Assembly (NCBI GenBank): GCA_934481515.1
Contig: CAKSPO010000037.1
Span: forward strand, 1-18,340
DNA length: 18,340 nt
Reading direction: 5' to 3'
Source: an uncultured Eubacteriales bacterium
Lineage (GTDB): Bacteria > Bacillota > Clostridia > Oscillospirales > CAG-272
Shown: piece after piece, positions 7,440 through 14,594 of the stretch
Position numbering within the stretch: position 1 is the stretch's first letter
How the letters are laid out: the number at the start of each line of letters is the position of its first letter
Notes under the pieces: model-generated
What the model saw: the letters and a program-made list of their open reading frames with translations, nothing else
Databases searched by the model: none
What the model was told of the DNA's origin: nothing
Program-made: the position numbers and the translations under genes

Positions 7440-8087
7440 ATGGTACTTGAAACAAAGCAGACAACGGTCGCGTACCGTTGCCCTGCATGCGGTGCCGGCG
7501 TGTTGAGCGCCGTCGATATGTTCGCGCTTACCGCAGACATGGTAAAACTGAAGTGCTCCTGCGGAAAGAGTGAAATGACGGTCGTTTCCTCTTCCGACGG
7601 AAAAATCCGGCTGACGGTTCCCTGTCTCATCTGCCAAAATCCGCATACCTTCCTGCTCAGCAAAAGCCTGTTTTACGGGAAGGATCTGTTCACCATGCAA
7701 TGTCCGTATGCGTCAGAGCTCACACTTGCTTTCATCGGTGAGCAAAACACCGTCAAAGCGGAGCTGGCAAGAACGGAACTGGAGTTGCTTGATCTGATGG
7801 AGCGAAACGGACTGGAGGGCTTTGATGCCTTCCATAACGACGAGGAATCCCTGCCGGATCCCCAGATTCGCGATATCGTCATGTTCGTCATCAACGATCT
7901 GGATGCGGAAGGAAAAATCTTTTGCAAGTGCGCCCCCGGAGAGGAAGGCAGAAAGTACGAGGCGGAAATTCTGGAGGATGGCATCCTCGTCACCTGCCGC
8001 AAATGCGCCGCCTCCCGCTTTATCCCAACCGATTCCAGACTGAGCGCACACGCGTTTCTCAACACAGATGCATTGCATCTGGAATGA
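7440..8087 (+). CDS. Cysteine-rich zinc-ribbon protein, function unknown
   Basis: A 215-residue soluble protein with paired cysteines typical of zinc ribbons: Cys14-x2-Cys17, Cys39-x-Cys41, Cys62-x2-Cys65, Cys88, Cys162-x-Cys164 and Cys186-x2-Cys189. Residues 105-160 between them are acidic and helical with no cysteines, so two metal-binding ends may flank a helical middle. The ATG at 7440 is preferred to the one at 7431 because AAAAGG lies 9 bases before 7440 and directly abuts 7431. No enzyme motif is visible. The gene stands alone with terminators on either side. I do not recognise the family with certainty; similar small zinc-ribbon proteins occur in clostridial genomes without assigned function. 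Confidence 0.75.
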   Translation: MVLETKQTTVAYRCPACGAGVLSAVDMFALTADMVKLKCSCGKSEMTVVSSSDGKIRLTVPCLICQNPHTFLLSKSLFYGKDLFTMQCPYASELTLAFIGEQNTVKAELARTELELLDLMERNGLEGFDAFHNDEESLPDPQIRDIVMFVINDLDAEGKIFCKCAPGEEGRKYEAEILEDGILVTCRKCAASRFIPTDSRLSAHAFLNTDALHLE

Positions 8088-8106
8088 ACACCGCCCGGAT
8101 TTCATC

Positions 8107-8145
8107 AAAACGGAGAAAGAGCTTTCGACTCTTTCTCCGTTTTTT
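8107..8145 (+). terminator. Shared terminator between convergent zinc-ribbon gene and spoIVA
   Basis: AAAACGGAGAAAGAG (8107-8121) pairs perfectly over 15 bp with CTCTTTCTCCGTTTT (8129-8143) around a 7-base loop. Six T (8140-8145) follow on the plus strand. On the minus strand the stem ends in four T, so it probably works in both directions. Confidence 0.9.
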
Positions 8146-8156
8146 ATCGAACTTTT

Positions 8157-9635
8157 TCAGAGCAGAATGCAGATCAACCCATTGCTTCCTTCATTGATGA
8201 TCCGCTCCAGCGTTTCGGAAAGCTTCTTGCGGGATTCCTCCGGCATATGTTCCAGCTTGGTGTGAAGCCCCTCATTGATCAGCTCATACAGAGATTTCCC
8301 GAACATGTTGGAATTCCAGATACTCTTCGGATCCTCCTCGAATTCTTTGAGCAGGAACCGAACCAGATCTTCCGACTGCGCCTCGGTTCCAACCATCGGA
8401 TTGATTTCTGCCTCAATGTTCGCGCGGATCATATGGATGGACTGCGCACCGGCGCGAAGCTTGACTCCGTAACCGCCCGATTGCTTGACGATCCGCGGTT
8501 CCTCCAGATGCATATCCTCCACATCCGGCATCACAATTCCGTATCCCTTTTCGTTCACTGTCTCCAGTGCTTCGGCAACCTTGTCATATTTTGCTTTCAC
8601 CGTGGCAAGCTCACGCAACAGCGAGATCAGCTCCCTCTCCCCCGTCACCGAAAATCCGGTCAGCTCGCTGATAACGTCATAATACAGCCCGTTCTGCATT
8701 TTCAAAGCGATCGTCGCTTTTCCGGTACCCAGATCCAACAGCTCCGGCACTGCGGCTTCAACAAACTCATTTTCTTCCATTCCGTCAAACGCGGATTTCA
8801 CATCTCCGATCTTCTGCACCCGATCCGCACAACGGCAGACCGATGCACGAACCGAGGAACGGATCCTGTGCGATTCCTCCAGAGCGTTCATCCATTCCGG
8901 CATCCGGATACGGATCTCACTCACCGGGAATTCCTCCAGTACCAACGCCAGAATGTGCCGGATATCCTCCGCGTCCAACTCCAGACAGCTCACCAGTGCC
9001 ACCGGAACCCCGTACTTTTCCTCCAGCTCAAAGGCAAGCTTCCGGCTTTCTGCCGAAGCCGGCGTCGCGGAATTCAGAATGACTGCAAAGGGCTTTCCGA
9101 TTTCCTTCAGCTCCCGTACCACCCGTTCCTCCGCTTCCACATAGCTGTCGCGCGGAATTTCCCCGATGGAACCGTCCGTCGTCACCAGCATTCCGATGGT
9201 GGAGTGCTCGGTGATCACCTTGTGCGTTCCCATTTCCGCCGCCTCTACAAACGGCATCGGCTCCTCCCGCCACGGCGTCCGCACCATCCGCGGCTGTCCG
9301 TTTTCAATGGCTCCCATCGCCTCCGGGATCAGATACCCTACGCAGTCGATCATCCGTACCCGCATCTGCGCGTTGTTATCCAACACCACGGGGATTGCTT
9401 CCTCCGGTATAAACTTCGGCTCCGTCGTCATGACGGTTTTCCCTGCGGCGGATTGCGGAAGCTCATCCCTGGCACGGTCTCTGGAATACCCCTCTCCGAT
9501 GTTCGGCAGAACCACCGCCTCCATAAAGCGTTTGATAAAGGTGGATTTTCCGCTGCGGACCGGCCCCACCACGCCGACATAGATATCCCCGCCTGTCCGT
9601 TCGGCAATATCCTTGTAGATGGACTGTTCAGGCAT
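8157..9635 (-). CDS. spoIVA: Stage IV sporulation protein A (spore coat morphogenetic ATPase)
   Basis: A 492-residue protein, the same length as Bacillus SpoIVA. It is made in the mother cell, binds the forespore surface, polymerises with ATP hydrolysis and forms the basement layer of the coat, needed for coat and cortex assembly. It has a P-loop GPVRSGKST (residues 24-32, Lys30), the conserved VMTTEP (68-73) and MIDCVGY (95-101) segments of the TRAFAC-type NTPase fold, a long middle domain, and the family C-terminus EGSNGLICILL that contacts SpoVM and the membrane. The ATG at 9635 has AGGAGG (9650-9645) 9 bases upstream; a 12-codon longer reading to 9671 has no site. It is 70 bases downstream of azlD without an intervening terminator, but a mother-cell promoter of its own is expected. 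Confidence 0.97.
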   Translation of the reverse strand: MPEQSIYKDIAERTGGDIYVGVVGPVRSGKSTFIKRFMEAVVLPNIGEGYSRDRARDELPQSAAGKTVMTTEPKFIPEEAIPVVLDNNAQMRVRMIDCVGYLIPEAMGAIENGQPRMVRTPWREEPMPFVEAAEMGTHKVITEHSTIGMLVTTDGSIGEIPRDSYVEAEERVVRELKEIGKPFAVILNSATPASAESRKLAFELEEKYGVPVALVSCLELDAEDIRHILALVLEEFPVSEIRIRMPEWMNALEESHRIRSSVRASVCRCADRVQKIGDVKSAFDGMEENEFVEAAVPELLDLGTGKATIALKMQNGLYYDVISELTGFSVTGERELISLLRELATVKAKYDKVAEALETVNEKGYGIVMPDVEDMHLEEPRIVKQSGGYGVKLRAGAQSIHMIRANIEAEINPMVGTEAQSEDLVRFLLKEFEEDPKSIWNSNMFGKSLYELINEGLHTKLEHMPEESRKKLSETLERIINEGSNGLICILL

Positions 9636-9669
9636 GATTTCAAACCTCCTCAATGTATCGCGTTGGTAC

Positions 9670-9677
9670 ACTATATG
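9670..9677 (-). promoter_or_regulatory. Possible sigma-E -10 element of spoIVA
   Basis: On the minus strand CATATAGT (9677-9670) resembles the sigma-E -10 CATACA-T and lies 34 bases before the spoIVA start. The region about 14 bases further upstream (TTCTAAA) matches the sigma-E -35 poorly. The reason for expecting sigma-E control is the known regulation of spoIVA in Bacillus. Confidence 0.3.
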
Positions 9678-9705
9678 GAGAAGAGGGACAGTTTAGAACC
9701 GCCCC

Positions 9706-10011
9706 TCAGAAAATCAGCCCTGCAAGAAACGCCGCCGCACAGGCACCCAGAGAAACCACAATCAGGGAACGTCTGCAAACGGTCAGAATAACGACAACAA
9801 CCAGTCCTGCGATCGCAGCAGGAAGTGTTCCGACCGAAGAAAAAACATCCGGAAAAGTCATCGCCGCCAGAACCGCGTAAGGAATGTAATAAAAGAAATT
9901 TTTCAATAGCCTTGAGCGGATCCTTCTGCGGAAAAAGGTCAGCGGAACCATACGGATCAGATAAGTTGTCAGCGCCATCACCAACAGATACGGAAGAAAT
10001 TCAGCTCTCAC
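9706..10011 (-). CDS. azlD: Branched-chain amino acid export protein, AzlD type
   Basis: A 101-residue membrane protein, the small subunit of the AzlCD (LIV-E) exporter for branched-chain amino acids and their analogues. Hydrophobic segments are residues about 5-20, 40-52, 60-80 and 83-101. Family pattern: TTYLIRMVPLTFF followed by basic RRRIRS, then FFYYIPYAVLAAMTFPDVF. The start is GTG at 10011: GGGGGAGG lies 9 bases upstream and the GTG overlaps the end of azlC by 11 bases, the usual coupled arrangement. The ATG at 10041 would lie before that ribosome site and make a Cys/Arg-rich start unlike the family. Confidence 0.9.
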   Translation of the reverse strand: MRAEFLPYLLVMALTTYLIRMVPLTFFRRRIRSRLLKNFFYYIPYAVLAAMTFPDVFSSVGTLPAAIAGLVVVVILTVCRRSLIVVSLGACAAAFLAGLIF

Positions 10012-10747
10012 GGTTCCGCACCTCCCCCGCTTCCCCCGCATCCTTCCCCAGAATCGTATCCGTCACGGAAAGAATTAGAGCGGCAACCAGCGCGGAAAGA
10101 ATCACCGCAAATCCAGCGGGGAGAACCGAAAGCCCCGGCAGATACTCGATCGCACAACGAAATGCCGCGGCAAGTAAAACCACACAAAGCACCTTCCTGC
10201 TCCGCATTGCAGGGGGCAAAAGAATTGCAAGGAACATCGCATACAGGATAATCCCCATCGCCAGCCGCAGCCGCTCAGGAAGCAGATTCCCGGCAACGGC
10301 ACCAAGAAGCGTCCCGGTGCTCCATCCGATATAGGGGATGGTCAAAAGTCCGTAAAAATAAGCAGGCGTCAGCGGCTCCGGCCGGGACATCAGAAAAGCA
10401 AAAATTTCATCGGTCAGCCCGAAGGACATCAACAAACGGTGCGGCGCCGTACAGCGCCCGTCCAGGCGTTGCGTCAATGTCACCCCCATCAGAGCATACC
10501 GGGAATTGATGACCGCCTGCGTCAGGAACATTTCAAAAAGCGTTCCCGCCGTAACGATCACTGTCACCCCGGCAACCTGACCGGCAGAGGTCAGATTGGT
10601 CATGGAAATCAGAAGTGTCTCCAGAATCCGCAAGCCGTCGCCCACCGCGGAAATGCCAAACCCGAAGGAAACCGAAAGATAGCCAAGCCCGATCGGTATT
10701 CCATCACGCAAACCGCGAAAATACCGTCGCATCGCGTCGCTCCGCAT
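10001..10747 (-). CDS. azlC: Branched-chain amino acid export permease, AzlC type
   Basis: A 248-residue membrane protein, large subunit of the AzlCD exporter. The N-terminus RRYFRGLRDGIPIGLGYLSVSFGFG is typical for AzlC, followed by TNLTSAGQVAG, the QAVINSRYALMG motif, LTDEIFAF and PYIGWSTGTLLGA; several membrane helices extend to about residue 228. The ATG at 10747 has GGAGGGAGGAAAG directly upstream; the frame extends 9 codons further without support. It is first gene of azlC-azlD(-spoIVA), driven by a near-consensus promoter. It should sit in the cytoplasmic membrane with AzlD. Substrate range cannot be read from sequence. Confidence 0.92.
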   Translation of the reverse strand: MRSDAMRRYFRGLRDGIPIGLGYLSVSFGFGISAVGDGLRILETLLISMTNLTSAGQVAGVTVIVTAGTLFEMFLTQAVINSRYALMGVTLTQRLDGRCTAPHRLLMSFGLTDEIFAFLMSRPEPLTPAYFYGLLTIPYIGWSTGTLLGAVAGNLLPERLRLAMGIILYAMFLAILLPPAMRSRKVLCVVLLAAAFRCAIEYLPGLSVLPAGFAVILSALVAALILSVTDTILGKDAGEAGEVRNRES

Positions 10748-10782
10748 ACGCTTTCCTCCCTCCGAAAAAATCAACCTCGGTT

Positions 10783-10811
10783 ATTTTATCACAACGCGAC
10801 ACAATTGTCAA
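10783..10811 (-). promoter_or_regulatory. Strong vegetative promoter of azlCD
   Basis: On the minus strand TTGACA (10811-10806), 17-bp spacer, TAAAAT (10788-10783). The palindrome ACAATTGT (10801-10808) overlaps the -35 and the spacer and could be an operator, but no adjacent regulator gene points to one. Confidence 0.85.
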
Positions 10812-10905
10812 CAAACACTTTTTTGTTTTGGCAGAAACTTTTGCAGCAGCAGAATCGTTCACAGCAAATACATAAACAGCCAACTGTTTATTCACAAAGA
10901 AAAGA

Positions 10906-10911
10906 TATAAT
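10906..10911 (+). promoter_or_regulatory. Probable -10 of the heterodimeric ABC exporter operon
   Basis: TATAAT in an AT-rich stretch 48 bases before the first exporter gene. The -35 is poor (CTGTTT or ACTGTT at 16-17 bp). It is divergent from the azlC promoter; about 95 bases separate the two. Confidence 0.5.
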
Positions 10912-10958
10912 AATAAGGTTGTAAACGTCCATTGAAAAATTCCCGGAAAGGAACCGCC

Positions 10959-12698
10959 ATGAAAAAACTACTGGTTTTTCTCAAGCCTTATCGGAAGGAA
11001 GCAGTCATCAGCCCCCTGTTCAAGCTCTTGGAGGCGGTTTTTGACCTCTTGGTTCCGATCGTCGTCAAACAGATCATTGACGTAGGAATTCTGAGGGGAG
11101 ATACACCTTACGTTCTGAAAATGTGCCTGATTCTGGTCTGCTTCGCTCTCGTGGGACTTGCCTGCTCCCTGACGGCGCAGTATTTCGCCGCCAAAGCCGC
11201 CGTCGGATTTTCCACGGATCTGCGGCACACCCTGTTTTCGCATATTCAGGGGCTGTCCTATACCGAAACCGACCGGACCGGAACCGCCACCCTGATTACC
11301 CGGATGACGGCAGATGTCAACCAGGTACAGTCCGGAATCAACCTGACTCTGCGGCTGTTGCTGCGCTCTCCGATCATTGTTCTCGGAGCCATGATGATGG
11401 CTTTCACGGTCAACGCCAAAAGCGCATGGATTTTCGTAATTGTCATTCCTCTGCTCGCCGCAGTCATTTTCAGCATCATGCTGAAGAATATCCCCCTGTA
11501 TCAGAAGGTACAGAAAAACCTTGACCGCGTCACCTCTGTGACCAGAGAGAACCTGACCGGTGTCCGCGTCATCCGGGCATTCCGGAAGGAAGCGGAAGAA
11601 AACGAACGCTTCCGTGCGGCAAATGAGGAACATAACCGGGTGCAGAATTTTGTCGGTAAAATCTCCGCATTGATGAATCCGCTGACCCTGGTGCTGGTCA
11701 ACGGAGGAGTCATCTGCCTGCTCCTGTCCGGCGCGCGTCTGGTGGAAATCGGAGAGATGTCTCAGGGAGACGTCGTCGCCATGACAAATTACATGGCACA
11801 GATTCTCACCGAGCTTGTCAAGTTTGCCAATACCATCTTCACCGTCAATAAGGCGCTCGCCTGTGCCAACCGCATTGAAGGCGTTCTGGAGCTTCCCACC
11901 GGCACAGAGGTACTTCCGGAATCTTCCAATGCTCCAAAAAATACCGATCTTTCCGATACCGCCGTAGCCTTCGACCACGTGACCCTCACCTACAGCGGTG
12001 CTGCCGCTCCCTCCCTGACCGATGTTGACTTTTCCGTCCGCCACGGCATGACCGTCGGCATCATCGGTTCCACCGGCTCCGGAAAGACTTCGCTGGTCAA
12101 CCTGATCCCTCGTTTTTACGACGCAACGGAAGGACGGGTTCTGGTAAACGGCAGGGATGTCCGCACCTATCCGCCGGAGGAGCTACGGAACAGGATTGCC
12201 GTTGTCCCGCAAAAGGCGGTACTCTTCACCGGCACCATCCGCACAAACCTCCTCTGGGGAAATGCATCCGCCACCGACACACAGCTTTGGGAAGCCCTTG
12301 CCGCCGCGCAGGCGAAGGAATTTGTCGAAGCCAAAGGAGGACTTGATGAGCCGGTTGCCCAGAACGGCAAAAACTTTTCCGGCGGACAGCGCCAGCGCCT
12401 GACCATCGCCCGCGCTCTGGTGCGGCAGGCAGAGATTCTGATTCTGGATGACAGCTCCTCGGCACTCGATTACGCAACCGATGCCGCCCTGCGCGCTTCT
12501 CTGCAAAGTCTCCCTTACCATCCGACCGTGTTTCTGATTTCCCAACGCACCTCCGCCATCCGCCATGCCGACCGGATCATCGTTCTGGAGGAAGGAGTGC
12601 CCGTCGGCATCGGAACCCATGAAACTCTGTTGCAAACCTGCGAGGTTTACCGGGAAATTCACGAATCCCAATACAGAAAGGAGGAATCCGCACAATGA
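10959..12698 (+). CDS. ABC exporter half-transporter, subunit with degenerate ATP site
   Basis: A 579-residue type IV ABC exporter half: six membrane helices in residues about 15-305, then the nucleotide-binding domain. Walker A GSTGSGKT (370-377), Q-loop PQKAVLF (418-424), complete signature FSGGQ (473-477), Walker B ILILDD (493-498). The catalytic glutamate position is Asp498 and the H-loop histidine is Gln529 (LISQRTS), so this subunit's own Walker site should hydrolyse ATP poorly. That is the pattern of the degenerate half of heterodimeric exporters such as TM287/288 and BmrCD. The ATG at 10959 follows GGAAAGGAA; a TTG nine codons upstream is not supported. The stop overlaps the next start (ATGA). 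The substrate is unknown; multidrug or lipid-like export is the usual assignment. Confidence 0.93.
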   Translation: MKKLLVFLKPYRKEAVISPLFKLLEAVFDLLVPIVVKQIIDVGILRGDTPYVLKMCLILVCFALVGLACSLTAQYFAAKAAVGFSTDLRHTLFSHIQGLSYTETDRTGTATLITRMTADVNQVQSGINLTLRLLLRSPIIVLGAMMMAFTVNAKSAWIFVIVIPLLAAVIFSIMLKNIPLYQKVQKNLDRVTSVTRENLTGVRVIRAFRKEAEENERFRAANEEHNRVQNFVGKISALMNPLTLVLVNGGVICLLLSGARLVEIGEMSQGDVVAMTNYMAQILTELVKFANTIFTVNKALACANRIEGVLELPTGTEVLPESSNAPKNTDLSDTAVAFDHVTLTYSGAAAPSLTDVDFSVRHGMTVGIIGSTGSGKTSLVNLIPRFYDATEGRVLVNGRDVRTYPPEELRNRIAVVPQKAVLFTGTIRTNLLWGNASATDTQLWEALAAAQAKEFVEAKGGLDEPVAQNGKNFSGGQRQRLTIARALVRQAEILILDDSSSALDYATDAALRASLQSLPYHPTVFLISQRTSAIRHADRIIVLEEGVPVGIGTHETLLQTCEVYREIHESQYRKEESAQ

Positions 12699-14458
12699 AA
12701 AAGCCGTTCAAAAAGGAAGGCTATGACAGCCGGACCATGAAAAGAGTTTTTGCGGGGCTGAAGCCTTACCGCACTCTGCTGATTCTTTCCCTGCTTTTTG
12801 CCGCGGCAAGCGTCTACTTCACGCTCCGGATTCCGCTTTTGACCGGAGATGCCATCGACCGCATGATCGGCGTGGACGCGGTAGACCTTCCCGCCGTCAT
12901 TTCCATCTGCATCCGGATCGGGATCTGTGCCCTGCTCTGCGCCGCCTGCCAATGGCTGATGAACGTCCTGAACAACCGCATCACCTACGGCATGGTCAAA
13001 AAGCTTCGCGCGAATGCCTTCGAAAAGCTCCAGCGCCTTCCCCTCTCTTATCTGGATCAGCATCCGGTCGGAGAAACCGTCAGCCGCATGATCAGCGATG
13101 CCGACCAGTTCACCGACGGACTTCTGATGGGCTTTGCCCAGTTTTTCACCGGAATTCTGACCATTCTCGGAACGCTTGTCATCATGCTGACCGTGCGCTG
13201 GCAGGTCGCGTTGGTGGTTCTGCTTGTCACTCCGCTGTCCCTCTTTGCCGCCGCCTTCATCGCCAAGAGAAGCTATACCATGTTCCGCAAGCAGTCCGAG
13301 ACCCGCGCGGAGCAGACCGCAATGATCGACGAATACATCGGAAATCACAAGGTCATACTTGCCTTTTCGCATGAAAATGAAGCACAGAAGGACTTTGACG
13401 AAGTCAATCAGCGGCTTGGAAAATGCGCGCTCCGCGCCACCTTCTTCTCCTCCATCACCAACCCCTCCACCCGCTTTGTCAACAACCTTGTCTATGCCGG
13501 CGTCGCTCTTTCCGGAGCAGTTCTCGCCATCGGAGGAGCCGGCTTCACTGTCGGTTCCCTTTCCGTCTTTCTGAACTACGCCAACCAGTACACCAAGCCC
13601 TTCAACGAAATTTCCGGAGTTCTTACCGAACTGCAAAACGCACTTGCCTGCGCAGCCCGTGTCTATGAGCTGCTGGATGAACCCGAGATCCTTCCAGACG
13701 CACCGGATGCAAGGGTACTGACCGAAGCGGACGGAGGCGTGGAGCTTCGCGATGTCGCCTTCTCCTACGTTCCGGAAAAGGAACTGATCCGGGATCTTTC
13801 CCTTTCGGTGCACCCCGGACAGCGCGTCGCCATCGTCGGACCAACCGGATGCGGGAAAACCACCCTCATCAATCTCCTGATGCGGTTCTACGATGTCAAC
13901 AGCGGAAGCATCGCCGTCAGCGGAACCGACATCCGGGAGCTGACCCGTTCCAGTCTCCGCGCGTCCTGGGGTATGGTGTTGCAGGATACCTGGCTCCGCG
14001 CCGCCACCGTGCGGGAAAACATCTGCATGGGGCGCCCGGATGCAGGGGAGGAAGAAATGATCGCGGCGGCAAAAGCTGCACATGCGCATTCGTTCATCTG
14101 CCGCCTGCCACAGGGCTACGACACCGTGCTCGGTGAGAACGGCGGCTCTCTTTCCCAGGGACAGAAGCAATTGCTTTGCATCGCAAGGGTCATGCTCTGC
14201 CTGCCGCCGATGCTCATTCTTGACGAAGCAACCTCCTCTATCGATACCCGCATGGAGCTGAAAATTCAGAAAGCCTTTGCGGAAATGATGCGCGGAAGAA
14301 CCTCCTTTATCGTCGCCCATCGGCTTTCCACCATCGAAAACGCCGATGTCATCCTCGTCATGAAAGACGGAAAGATCATCGAGCAGGGCAACCACCGGGA
14401 ACTGCTCGCCAAAGAGGGCTTTTACAGCCACCTCTACAACAGCCAATTTGCCGGTTGA
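12695..14458 (+). CDS. ABC exporter half-transporter, catalytically competent subunit
   Basis: A 587-residue partner of the preceding protein, coupled by an ATGA overlap, with AGAAAGGAGG just upstream. Six membrane helices lie in residues about 25-315. The ATP domain has an A-loop tyrosine (FSYVP, Tyr358), Walker A GPTGCGKT (382-389), Q-loop LQDTWLRAATVRENI, Walker B MLILDE (506-511) with catalytic Glu511, and H-loop His542. Its signature is LSQGQ (486-490) rather than LSGGQ. In the heterodimer this altered signature faces the degenerate Walker site of the first subunit, leaving one consensus site made of this Walker B/H-loop and the FSGGQ of the partner. It acts in the cytoplasmic membrane as an exporter. 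Confidence 0.94.
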   Translation: MKKPFKKEGYDSRTMKRVFAGLKPYRTLLILSLLFAAASVYFTLRIPLLTGDAIDRMIGVDAVDLPAVISICIRIGICALLCAACQWLMNVLNNRITYGMVKKLRANAFEKLQRLPLSYLDQHPVGETVSRMISDADQFTDGLLMGFAQFFTGILTILGTLVIMLTVRWQVALVVLLVTPLSLFAAAFIAKRSYTMFRKQSETRAEQTAMIDEYIGNHKVILAFSHENEAQKDFDEVNQRLGKCALRATFFSSITNPSTRFVNNLVYAGVALSGAVLAIGGAGFTVGSLSVFLNYANQYTKPFNEISGVLTELQNALACAARVYELLDEPEILPDAPDARVLTEADGGVELRDVAFSYVPEKELIRDLSLSVHPGQRVAIVGPTGCGKTTLINLLMRFYDVNSGSIAVSGTDIRELTRSSLRASWGMVLQDTWLRAATVRENICMGRPDAGEEEMIAAAKAAHAHSFICRLPQGYDTVLGENGGSLSQGQKQLLCIARVMLCLPPMLILDEATSSIDTRMELKIQKAFAEMMRGRTSFIVAHRLSTIENADVILVMKDGKIIEQGNHRELLAKEGFYSHLYNSQFAG

Positions 14459-14460
14459 GT

Positions 14461-14488
14461 GCTTTCGTGACAATTCTGTGACGAAAGC
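14461..14488 (+). other. Dyad between the two ABC systems: weak terminator or operator
   Basis: GCTTTCGT (14461-14468) and ACGAAAGC (14481-14488) form an 8-bp inverted repeat with a 12-base centre, 2 bases after the exporter stop; GTG/CAC outside adds a few pairs. No U tract follows directly (TTCACAAAACC), though TTTTT occurs 18 bases on. It lies about 60 bases before the next -10, so it could also be a DNA binding site. Confidence 0.4.
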
Positions 14489-14543
14489 TTCACAAAACCT
14501 TCTGCTTTTTGCCCGTCAGAATCACATCCGCATAAAAGAAGTA

Positions 14544-14552
14544 TGCTACAAT
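14544..14552 (+). promoter_or_regulatory. Extended -10 promoter of the MacB-like gene
   Basis: TGCTACAAT (14544-14552) is an extended -10 (TGnTACAAT), 42 bases before the TTG start. No -35 match is seen at the right distance, which is common for extended -10 promoters. Confidence 0.55.
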
Positions 14553-14594
14553 AAAAGATGGTTTTGAAAATACGCATTCAGAGGAGGAACACAT

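Noticed and set aside
8247..9791. Plus-strand open frame of 514 codons opposite spoIVA
   Set aside because: SpoIVA on the minus strand matches the family in full length; the opposite frame is His/Arg/Pro-rich without motifs.
12659..14473. Minus-strand open frame of 604 codons opposite the second ABC half-transporter
   Set aside because: The plus strand has all ABC motifs in order; the antisense product is His/Gly/Asp-rich with no domain.
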